The position numbers and the translations under genes are program-made. A stretch of DNA of 5,023 nt from Bacteroidia bacterium (GTDB lineage Bacteria; Bacteroidota; Bacteroidia; Bacteroidales; Azobacteroidaceae), in NCBI GenBank assembly GCA_025996755.1, contig BNTR01000165.1:1-5023 (forward strand), in the 5' to 3' direction. Positions 1 to 4,642 of this stretch are shown here, piece after piece (position 1 is the first letter of the stretch; every line of letters begins with the position of its first letter). The notes beneath the pieces are model-generated. The model was not told the DNA's origin. It made no database searches and was given only the letters and a program-made list of their open reading frames with translations.

Positions 1-153
1 GGCACAGAAATTTAACACTTCCTGCCCATCTTGCAGGTAAATTTTTGCCGACTGAGGCGACGCGATGATGCGCTCCGCCTTGTAAAGTCCGGCACTCTTT
101 ATTTCGTCAATCTCCCTTGCGAGATGCTCCTGAAAAGCCGCGTAACTTGCCAT
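1..153 (-). CDS. kbl: Glycine C-acetyltransferase (2-amino-3-ketobutyrate CoA ligase), N-terminal part, cut by left edge
   Basis: A PLP-dependent alpha-oxoamine synthase. The family interconverts 2-amino-3-oxobutanoate plus CoA with glycine plus acetyl-CoA, the second step of threonine breakdown, in the cytoplasm. Only the first 51 codons are present, starting at ATG 153-151 and running off the window. The visible protein begins [20 protein letters not shown], followed by [10 protein letters not shown] and [10 protein letters not shown]. Kbl proteins have this AGLYKxER element and end the segment with the V(L/I)NFCANNYLG strand; the NNYLG part would lie just outside the window. The related serine palmitoyltransferase, also common in Bacteroidales, differs here: it has a glycine-tyrosine-phenylalanine rich segment and MFGSN instead of NFCAN. 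There is no Shine-Dalgarno, only an A/T-rich leader, as usual for the phylum. No TAnnTTTG promoter is visible in the 28 bases between it and tRNA-Pro, so readthrough from the tRNA promoter is likely. The PLP lysine and C-terminal domain are not visible. Confidence 0.9.
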   Translation of the reverse strand, partial: MASYAAFQEHLAREIDEIKSAGLYKAERIIASPQSAKIYLQDGQEVLNFCA

Positions 154-181
154 GATATATAGTTTTACTTTTTACCACTCG

Positions 182-256
182 TCGAGGTACCAGGATTCGA
201 ACCTGGGACCCCCTGCTCCCAAAGCAGGTGCGCTAACCGGACTGCGCTACACCTCG
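182..256 (-). tRNA. tRNA-Pro, anticodon TGG
   Basis: Read on the minus strand it folds as a complete 75-nt cloverleaf. The acceptor CGAGGTG pairs with TACCTCG, with one G-T at the seventh pair. Then come T8-A9, a D arm with GCGC/GCGC stem, an anticodon stem CCTGC/GCAGG around loop TTTGGGA (anticodon at 221-219), variable loop GGGTC, and T arm CCAGG-TTCGAAT-CCTGG. The discriminator is A at 182. The 3' CCA is not encoded (next bases are CGA), so it would be added after transcription. TGG is the wobble proline anticodon reading CCN codons. The gene lies 28 bases upstream of kbl on the same strand. The 3' end of the tRNA is not duplicated elsewhere in the window, so nothing marks it as an integration site here. 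Confidence 0.97.
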
Positions 257-273
257 ATTTTCATTTCCGGCTA

Positions 274-307
274 CAAAGGTAAGAATAATTTTTGAATTAT
301 GAACAAA
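274..307 (-). promoter_or_regulatory. Promoter of tRNA-Pro (probably also kbl)
   Basis: On the minus strand, TACCTTTG (281-274) fits the Bacteroidetes -7 consensus TAnnTTTG exactly. A TTTG at 307-304 lies 22 bases upstream as a -33 element, one base longer than the preferred spacing. Transcription would start about 10 bases before the tRNA. The extended string CTTACCTTTG also occurs in two plus-strand promoters of this window (1252-1261 and 1407-1416). It lies in the gap downstream of the glycosyltransferase stop codon, so the tRNA does not depend on that gene. Confidence 0.7.
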
Positions 308-318
308 GAATTACAAAA

Positions 319-1137
319 TTATTTGTAAAAATGCGAATGAATAGCATAAAAGCACAGATTTTTTTTCATTTTGAATAAGAAATTTTGTTGTCCGGGTCTC
401 TTATTTTCATCATTGAATATTATTGGAACGGCTTTTGCCCTTAATTTGTTTCGCTCAATATATATCGGCAGAAGTCTTTCTGCCATAAAGGCATAAATTC
501 TTGCCTGATAATGGTTGTAAGACGAGATGTTCACCCTCTTTTCTACTTCACCCAATACTTTAAACAACCAACTGCAATAATCATCAAAAACCGACTTACG
601 AGTGATAAACATATTATAGGCAGACAGTTTATTATTATTCATAACTTTTTCATAAGCATCTATAAATTCGGGAGATACATCACTGACAACAGATTTTAAC
701 ACCTCCAAATCCAACCCGTTGTGGCTTATTGAGTAGCGTTCCGCCAAGTTATAGGAAGATACTTCAGGCTCGGTGATAATCATATCATATTTGGAAAATA
801 TTTTTTGGAAATCAGGAATTTGCGATTGCAATTTTTTGAAAAGGCTTGCACCAACAAAATATTTATCTTTTTTTAACAGATGTTCTCTAAAATCAAAATA
901 CCGCCGATAGTGGCAAAGCCCCACGTAATCCACATCATGCAGATTTTTCCACGCCCAATAAAGTCCTGTGAGTTCACAGTAACTTTTGTTTTTGAGGCTG
1001 ATGTTGTCTCCATCATCATCTCCCTGCATATCCAACGTCTCACCACTAATCGCCCGCCCCATTTGGATTGGCATATACACCTCATTGCTCCAAATAGCAG
1101 CATTTTTGTGAGCACACACTAAAATTTTAACATTCAT
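319..1137 (-). CDS. DUF4422 family glycosyltransferase (capsule/exopolysaccharide type)
   Basis: A 272-residue protein of the DUF4422 family. Members are found in capsular and exopolysaccharide gene clusters and are treated as cytoplasmic glycosyltransferases; donor and acceptor sugars cannot be told from sequence. Family marks, in order, are the N-terminal strand KILVCAHK (4-11), GDDDGDNIS (39-47) followed by YCELTGLYWAWKN (53-65), LCHYRRYF (74-81), YNMFITRK (174-181), and YQARIYAFMAERLLPIYI (210-227). There is no signal peptide or membrane segment. The ATG at 1137 is the natural start, because the family begins with KILVCAHK within a few residues of the N-terminus. The last residues (about 255-267) are encoded in a repeat also found at 1320-1355, so the tail may not be native. 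No other polysaccharide gene is near, so it is an orphan here. Base composition is low: G+C is 30 of 120 at 781-900. No TAnnTTTG promoter faces it in its 5' region. The only candidate lies in the inverted-repeat segment upstream, pointing away. Confidence 0.88.
   Translation of the reverse strand: MNVKILVCAHKNAAIWSNEVYMPIQMGRAISGETLDMQGDDDGDNISLKNKSYCELTGLYWAWKNLHDVDYVGLCHYRRYFDFREHLLKKDKYFVGASLFKKLQSQIPDFQKIFSKYDMIITEPEVSSYNLAERYSISHNGLDLEVLKSVVSDVSPEFIDAYEKVMNNNKLSAYNMFITRKSVFDDYCSWLFKVLGEVEKRVNISSYNHYQARIYAFMAERLLPIYIERNKLRAKAVPIIFNDENKRPGQQNFLFKMKKNLCFYAIHSHFYK
337..373 (-). repeat. Direct repeat copy A, inside the 3' end of the glycosyltransferase gene
   Basis: This 37-base stretch on the plus strand starts ATGAATAGCATAAAA, continues CACAG, then A, eight T and ATTTTG. 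It matches 1320-1355 with one substitution (G/A at 352) and one extra base (C at 367). In the glycosyltransferase frame it codes for the last residues KKNLCFYAIH. The two copies point the same way and bracket most of the glycosyltransferase gene plus the inverted-repeat segment. It could be a dispersed repeat, a duplication scar or a recombination site. Confidence 0.75.
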
Positions 1138-1166
1138 TTTTTTTCTATCATTAAATTTTATTTTCT

Positions 1167-1194
1167 CCGCGCATAATATCCATTATGTTGAATA
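1167..1194 (+). repeat. Inverted repeat, left arm (28 bp)
   Basis: The arm begins CCGCGCATAATATCCATTAT and ends GTTGAATA. It is the exact reverse complement of 1291-1318 over all 28 bases; the match stops at the next base on the outer side. Inside the arm lies a smaller dyad, CATAAT-ATCC-ATTATG. Such half-sites around a short spacer are typical of site-specific recombinase crossover sites. It sits 30 bases upstream of the glycosyltransferase start. Confidence 0.9.
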
Positions 1195-1227
1195 GAGAAG
1201 TTGGTTTTATGTCGTTTCTGACGATGT

Positions 1228-1261
1228 TTTGCAATTTTTCAGAAAAAAATGCTTACCTTTG
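1228..1261 (+). promoter_or_regulatory. Promoter inside the inverted-repeat segment, now facing right
   Basis: TACCTTTG (1254-1261) matches the Bacteroidetes -7 consensus TAnnTTTG perfectly. TTTG at 1228-1231 is a possible -33 element, 22 bases upstream. The tRNA-Pro promoter has the same spacing and the same extended CTTACCTTTG. Start of transcription is expected near 1267. In the present orientation it points toward the broken dinD gene; if the segment flipped it would point toward the glycosyltransferase. Confidence 0.6.
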
Positions 1262-1268
1262 TGGCGTG

Positions 1269-1294
1269 TATTGCGCAATAGGCGGTTGCCTATT
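1269..1294 (+). promoter_or_regulatory. Palindrome and hairpin at the predicted transcript start
   Basis: A 12-bp perfect palindrome, TATTGCGCAATA (1269-1280), lies right after the promoter and over the expected start site, where an operator would sit. It overlaps a 7-bp hairpin, AATAGGC-GGTT-GCCTATT (1277-1294), whose end reaches four bases into the right inverted arm. The hairpin has no following T-run, so it does not look like an intrinsic terminator. It could be a regulator binding site, a leader hairpin, or an accessory site for a recombinase. Confidence 0.4.
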
Positions 1295-1318
1295 CAACAT
1301 AATGGATATTATGCGCGG
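1291..1318 (-). repeat. Inverted repeat, right arm (28 bp)
   Basis: Perfect reverse complement of 1167-1194. It begins TATTCAACATAATGGATATT and ends ATGCGCGG. One base separates its end from the direct repeat copy at 1320. Confidence 0.9.
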
Positions 1319-1319
1319 G

Positions 1320-1355
1320 ATGAATAGCATAAAAACACAGATTTTTTTTATTTTG
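1320..1355 (-). repeat. Direct repeat copy B, next to the right inverted arm
   Basis: This is a 36-base near-copy of 337-373, in the same orientation, with one substitution and one base fewer. On the minus strand it can be read as NKKNLCFYAIHP, the same frame as the C-terminal tail of the glycosyltransferase, but no open gene of that family precedes it. It may be the remnant 3' end of a second glycosyltransferase gene, or simply a dispersed repeat. Confidence 0.75.
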
Positions 1356-1385
1356 GGTAAAATATTTGCGTAACTTTGCAAATAT

Positions 1386-1416
1386 TTTGGGAATATAAAG
1401 ATATTTCTTACCTTTG
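1386..1416 (+). promoter_or_regulatory. dinD promoter
   Basis: TTTG (1386-1389), a 19-base spacer and TACCTTTG (1409-1416) form an exact match to the Bacteroidetes promoter consensus. A start near 1422 would leave a leader of about 18 bases before the ATG at 1440. A further -7-like TAACTTTG lies at 1371-1378 without a well-placed -33 partner. I see no recognisable LexA operator here, but the operator of this phylum is not something I can judge by eye. Confidence 0.8.
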
Positions 1417-1439
1417 CAAAAAATTAATAAATCAAAAAA

Positions 1440-2073
1440 ATGGATAAACAACGTATCATTCAGTACAAAGCAACATTTGATGAAATCGCGCATTTTGTCA
1501 ATAGCGACGGTAGCATTGAGCAAGTCGAAGTATGGTTTGCTCGCGAACTTCAAAACCTGTTGGGTTATGCTCGATGGGAAAATTTCTTGGTAGCTATTCA
1601 GCGCGCCATGGATTCGTGCAAAACCCTGCGTACAGAGCCTGTGGATCATTTTCGTGAGGTCACGAAAATGATAGAGGTGGGCAAAGGAGGTCAACGCGAA
1701 GTGACTGATTTTATGCTCACGCGCTATGCCTGCTTTGTTCGGCGGTTATACAACGGAAGACATGAAAAACAAATTGGACATCAAATCTGACCGACCATTG
1801 GCAGATTTCCTCCCTACATTGACTATCGCCGCTAAAAATTTGGCGACAGAAATGACCAATTACAATGTGGACGAGAAAAATTTATTGGGCGAAATGCCCA
1901 TTACCAACGAACATGTACAAAACAACACAACGGTGCGCGAGATGTTAGGTAAACGAGGCATCAAACCGGAAGAACTTCCGATTGCCGAAGATATTCAAAA
2001 ATTGGAACGGCGCGTAGGAAGCGATGAAAAGAAAATTGAAAAGACAACACCGAAGTTGCCAAAATTATTGTAG
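1440..2073 (+). pseudogene. dinD: dinD (DNA damage-inducible protein D), internal deletion with frameshift
   Basis: The first open frame, ATG 1440 to TGA 1790, starts MDKQRIIQYKATFDEIAHFV and keeps DinD-like sequence through VEVWFARELQNLLGYARWENF and FMLTRYAC (C98). After that it runs on out of frame. The DinD reading resumes in the +1 frame at about 1732 with ALFGGYTTEDM, RPLADFLPTLTIAAKNLATE, MLGKRGIKPEELP and KLERRV, ending at TAG 2071-2073. In intact DinD proteins of about 270-280 residues, roughly 70-75 residues separate the YAC and LFGG/LYGG segments. Here they abut within 1725-1737. Both the loss of about 200-230 bases and the frame change therefore come from one deletion. DinD is an SOS-induced protein; E. 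coli DinD has been reported to inhibit RecA filament activity. Neither half keeps a full domain. The promoter is intact and the two halves are otherwise well preserved, so the deletion looks recent. Confidence 0.85.
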
Positions 2074-2100
2074 CACATTCTGAGATATAGATTTTTTTTG

Positions 2101-2108
2101 TACTTTTG
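2101..2108 (+). promoter_or_regulatory. Probable dpp4 -7 promoter element
   Basis: TACTTTTG fits TAnnTTTG. The -33 partner is poor (TTCTG near 2078-2082, 18 bases upstream). The element starts 28 bases after the dinD stop, and its distance to the ATG at 2134 (25 bases) resembles the dinD promoter-to-start distance (23 bases). It would make dpp4 independent of dinD. Confidence 0.55.
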
Positions 2109-2133
2109 CATAAATTTTATGGAAATGGTGAGG

Positions 2134-4299
2134 ATGAAAAAGCAATTTTTTATGTGTGTTTGCCTGATGGGGATGGTTTCTTTGCAGGCAGTGAGTGGTG
2201 CTAATCCGCTGATATTGAAGGATATAGTGGAGGGGAAGTTTGCGGCTAAGGGTGTTTCTGCGATGCAGGCGATGCCCGATGGGGAGCATTATGCCGTGTT
2301 GAGTGCCGACGGTAAGGCGATTTTGAAGTGCGCCTACACGACGGGGGAGGTGGTTGAAACCTTGTTTCATGTGGATGAGGTGCGCGAAACCAAGTTGGAT
2401 GCTATTCAGGGCTATGCGCTGGACAGTCGCGGCTTTCGGATTCTGGTGTGGAACGACAAGGAGGGGATTTATCGCCGCTCGTGGAAAGCCCACGTCTATG
2501 ACTACGATGTGCGCCGCAACTATCTCAAACCCCTTTCCGACACGAAGGGCAAGGTTATGATTCCGACCTTTTCGCCCGACGGACGGATGGCGGCGTTTGT
2601 GCGCGACAATAATATCTGGCTCAAGAAATTCGATTTTGATACGGAAATTCAAATCACGAAAGACGGCTCGGTGGGCAAAATTCTGAACGGCATCACCGAT
2701 TGGGTGTATGAGGAGGAATTTTCGCAGACGAATATGCTGTCGTGGTCGTCCGACAGCCGCTTTTTGGCGTATTTGAAGTCCGACGAAACGGATGTGCCGA
2801 CGCATTCTTTTCAGGTCTTTGATGGCAGTTTGCACCCCGATTTTCACACTTACAAATACCCCAAAGCGGGCGAAAACAACTCCCAAGTGGCGTGCTATGT
2901 CTATAATATCGACACGCGGGACACAAAAAAGATGCAGGTGCCGCTGGATGCCGACGGCTATATCCCGCGCATTGCGTTCACGCCGAACATCGACCAGTTG
3001 GCTGTGATGACACTCAACCGCCATCAGAGCCATTTCCGTATGTATTTTGTGAATCCCCTATCGACCATCGCCAAGCAGGTGTTGAGCGACAAAAGTGAGC
3101 AATATATACCCGAAGACTGGATTTTGGAAATCGCTTTTTCGCCGAACAACTTTGTTTACGTGAGCGAAAAGGACGGTTTTGCGCATATATATATGTATTC
3201 GATGACGGGCGTGTTGGAAAAGCAGGTTACGACGGGCAAGTGGGACGTTACCCGATTTTATGGTTTCAATCCCGACACGAAGGCGATTTATTATCAGTCG
3301 GCAGAAGAAAGTCCGCTGCGCCGCTCGGTCTATAAGATTGATGCAAAGGGAGTTAAGACAAAACTTTCGGCGCAGACGGGCACGAACAGTGCCAATTTTA
3401 GCCCCAATTACAAGTATTTCGTCAATACCTATTCCAACATTACCACGCCCAATTTCATCACCATTCGCGACGAGCAGGGCAAGGAATTGGTCGTTTTGAA
3501 CGACAACAGGGCGTTGAAAACCACTCTGGCGGGGATGCGCCTGCCCACCAAAGAATTTTTCACGTTCACCAGCCCCACCGGCGATGTGCTGAATGGCTGG
3601 CTGATTAAGCCGTCGCATTTCGATGCGTCTAAACGCTATCCGGTGCTGATGGCGCAATATTCAGGACCCAATTCGCAGGAGGTTTTGGACGCTTATAAGC
3701 CCACGTGGGAAAACTATCTCGCCGAGCAGGGCTATGTGATTGCCTGCGTGGATGGTCGTGGCACGGGTGCGCGAGGCACGAATTTTCGCAAATGCACCTA
3801 TCTGAATCTGGGCGTTAAGGAATCGGACGACCAAATAGCCGCCGCACAATACCTTGCCAATCAGCCGTTTATCGACAGAAGCCGCATCGCTGTCTGGGGC
3901 TGGAGCTATGGCGGGTTCAACACGCTGATGGCATTAAGTCGCAGCACGGGCGTGTTCAAAGCAGGCATTGCAGTGGCTCCGGTAACTGATTGGAAGTTCT
4001 ACGACACCGTGTATGCGGAGCGTTATATGCGCACGCCGAAAGAAAATCCGCGCGGCTACACGGCAGGCTCGCCCTTAGAATTGGCAGGCAGTCTGAACGG
4101 CAACCTGCTAATCGTGCACGGTACATCGGACGATAACGTGCACATTACCAACACATTGGACTACACCACAGCCCTCGTGAAGGCAGGCAAAAACTTTGAA
4201 ATGCAGATTTACCCCAATAAAAATCACAGTCTGCCCGGCAACGACACGCGCCTGCATCTTTATAATCGCATTATCAAATTTTTGGAGGCGAATAATTAA
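2134..4299 (+). CDS. dpp4: Dipeptidyl peptidase IV, secreted S9B serine protease
   Basis: It removes Xaa-Pro (and Xaa-Ala) dipeptides from peptide N-termini, outside the cytoplasm. It is used for protein-derived nutrients and is a virulence-linked enzyme in Porphyromonas. From ATG 2134 it has 721 residues, close to the P. gingivalis enzyme. A signal peptide is clear: MKKQ, a hydrophobic stretch to LQA, then cleavage likely after AVSGA. Residues of about 50-465 form the beta-propeller, with DWVYEEEF at 189-196, whose EE pair corresponds to human Glu205/Glu206. The alpha/beta hydrolase domain starts near 470. It carries QYSGP (oxyanion Tyr509), GWSYGG (Ser591), HGTSDDNVH (Asp666, with Asn668 as human Asn710) and KNHS (His698). 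The Asp-His spacing of 32 equals that of the human enzyme. An upstream in-frame ATG at 2119 would leave almost no leader and add charged residues before the signal peptide, so 2134 is preferred. Prolyl tripeptidyl peptidase is less likely because both EE residues and DDNVH are present. Confidence 0.95.
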   Translation: MKKQFFMCVCLMGMVSLQAVSGANPLILKDIVEGKFAAKGVSAMQAMPDGEHYAVLSADGKAILKCAYTTGEVVETLFHVDEVRETKLDAIQGYALDSRGFRILVWNDKEGIYRRSWKAHVYDYDVRRNYLKPLSDTKGKVMIPTFSPDGRMAAFVRDNNIWLKKFDFDTEIQITKDGSVGKILNGITDWVYEEEFSQTNMLSWSSDSRFLAYLKSDETDVPTHSFQVFDGSLHPDFHTYKYPKAGENNSQVACYVYNIDTRDTKKMQVPLDADGYIPRIAFTPNIDQLAVMTLNRHQSHFRMYFVNPLSTIAKQVLSDKSEQYIPEDWILEIAFSPNNFVYVSEKDGFAHIYMYSMTGVLEKQVTTGKWDVTRFYGFNPDTKAIYYQSAEESPLRRSVYKIDAKGVKTKLSAQTGTNSANFSPNYKYFVNTYSNITTPNFITIRDEQGKELVVLNDNRALKTTLAGMRLPTKEFFTFTSPTGDVLNGWLIKPSHFDASKRYPVLMAQYSGPNSQEVLDAYKPTWENYLAEQGYVIACVDGRGTGARGTNFRKCTYLNLGVKESDDQIAAAQYLANQPFIDRSRIAVWGWSYGGFNTLMALSRSTGVFKAGIAVAPVTDWKFYDTVYAERYMRTPKENPRGYTAGSPLELAGSLNGNLLIVHGTSDDNVHITNTLDYTTALVKAGKNFEMQIYPNKNHSLPGNDTRLHLYNRIIKFLEANN

Positions 4300-4358
4300 A
4301 AAAATGTTTATCCGCAATCGTGCCACTAAATAGCATCATACAAGTAATTTGTGGCTTT

Positions 4359-4404
4359 GTCCTACAGGGACGGCACTTTATTAACCGTAGGCTTCAGCCT
4401 ACGG
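4359..4404 (+). repeat. 46-bp two-hairpin repeat, copy 1
   Basis: Full copy. The first hairpin is GTCCT-ACA-GGGAC, with one T-G wobble where the other copies have C-G. Next is a linker containing ACTTTATTAA. The second hairpin is CCGTAGGCTTCAGCCTACGG, a 9-bp stem with a two-base tip. It lies 60 bases after the dpp4 stop. Confidence 0.9.
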
Positions 4405-4427
4405 CGGGGCACCTTTCCTCTCCCATA

Positions 4428-4446
4428 GTCCCGCAGGGACGGTACT
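4428..4446 (+). repeat. Partial repeat copy, first hairpin only
   Basis: GTCCCGCAGGGAC followed by GGTACT matches the first half of the 46-bp repeat. The linker then diverges (ATCAAG) and the second hairpin is missing. Confidence 0.8.
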
Positions 4447-4454
4447 ATCAAGTG

Positions 4455-4471
4455 TCACCCCTGCGGGGTGA
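4455..4471. repeat. Isolated hairpin related to the repeat's first half
   Basis: TCACCCC-TGC-GGGGTGA is a perfect 7-bp stem with a 3-base loop. Its core CCCTGCGGG is the same as in the reverse-oriented first hairpin of the repeat, while the outer pairs differ in a paired way. It is probably a diverged half copy. Confidence 0.65.
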
Positions 4472-4492
4472 AGGTTGTGTGTGGCGGGTTGT

Positions 4493-4538
4493 CCGTAGGC
4501 TAAAGCCTACGGTTAATAAAGTCCCGTCCCTGCGGGAC
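4493..4538 (-). repeat. 46-bp two-hairpin repeat, inverted copy
   Basis: Full copy on the minus strand: GTCCCGCAGGGAC, linker with ACTTTATTAA, then CCGTAGGCTTTAGCCTACGG. It differs from copy 1 at four positions and could pair with it as a long stem across 4405-4492. Confidence 0.9.
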
Positions 4539-4558
4539 ACTACTGTGTGGCACTCCTT

Positions 4559-4604
4559 GTCCCGCAGGGACAGTACTTTATTAACCGTAGACTTTAGTCT
4601 ACGG
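4559..4604 (+). repeat. 46-bp two-hairpin repeat, last copy
   Basis: Full copy: GTCCCGCAGGGAC, linker with ACTTTATTAA, then CCGTAGACTTTAGTCTACGG. One stem pair has changed from G-C to A-T on both sides, so pairing is kept. It ends 38 bases before the lipA start codon. Confidence 0.9.
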
Positions 4605-4642
4605 GGTTTTAGTGGTATGAATGCGGATAATCGTTAATAATT

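Larger units (their letters stand above)
1167..1318. other. Candidate invertible promoter segment (152 bp)
   Basis: Two perfect 28-bp inverted arms enclose a 96-bp core (1195-1290). The core carries a promoter-like sequence on the plus strand and none that I can find on the minus strand. It lies in the upstream region of the leftward glycosyltransferase gene. Inversion would turn the promoter toward that gene with a leader of roughly 80 bases. This is the architecture of phase-variable promoters known from Bacteroides capsule loci, where serine or tyrosine recombinases flip promoter segments. No recombinase gene is in the window. No target-site duplication is visible outside the arms, which argues mildly against a simple MITE, although a MITE remains the main alternative. 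Confidence 0.5.

Noticed and set aside
182..256. tRNA-Pro as an integration site for the adjacent accessory segment
   Set aside because: No second copy of the tRNA 3' end occurs in the window and no integrase is present. The direct repeats that do exist (337-373 and 1320-1355) are unrelated to the tRNA.
1185..1373. Plus-strand open frame of 62 codons across the inverted-repeat segment
   Set aside because: It begins inside the left arm and spans the promoter and both repeats. It looks like chance coding in noncoding DNA.
1290..1694. Minus-strand open frame of 134 codons opposite dinD, ending KKNLCFYAIHPAHNIHYVE
   Set aside because: Most of it is antisense to dinD and the tail is direct repeat plus inverted arm. 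Only the short tail resembles the glycosyltransferase end, so it is not a gene.
2098..2133. Earlier starts for dpp4 (TTG 2098 or ATG 2119)
   Set aside because: TTG 2098 overlaps the promoter -7 element. ATG 2119 would give almost no leader and a less regular signal peptide. MKKQ at 2134 fits both better, although 2119 cannot be excluded.
2065..3033. Long open frame of 322 codons on the minus strand opposite dpp4
   Set aside because: It lies antisense to an unmistakable DPP IV gene. Its product is rich in Arg, His and Ile with no family features, as expected from reading a G+C-rich gene backward.
4359..4604. CRISPR array
   Set aside because: Repeats are in both orientations, some are half length, gaps are unequal and no cas gene is near.
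4320..4637. Plus-strand open frame of 105 codons between dpp4 and lipA
   Set aside because: It runs straight through the 46-bp repeats, so the 'protein' is translated hairpin sequence. It has no promoter or family resemblance.
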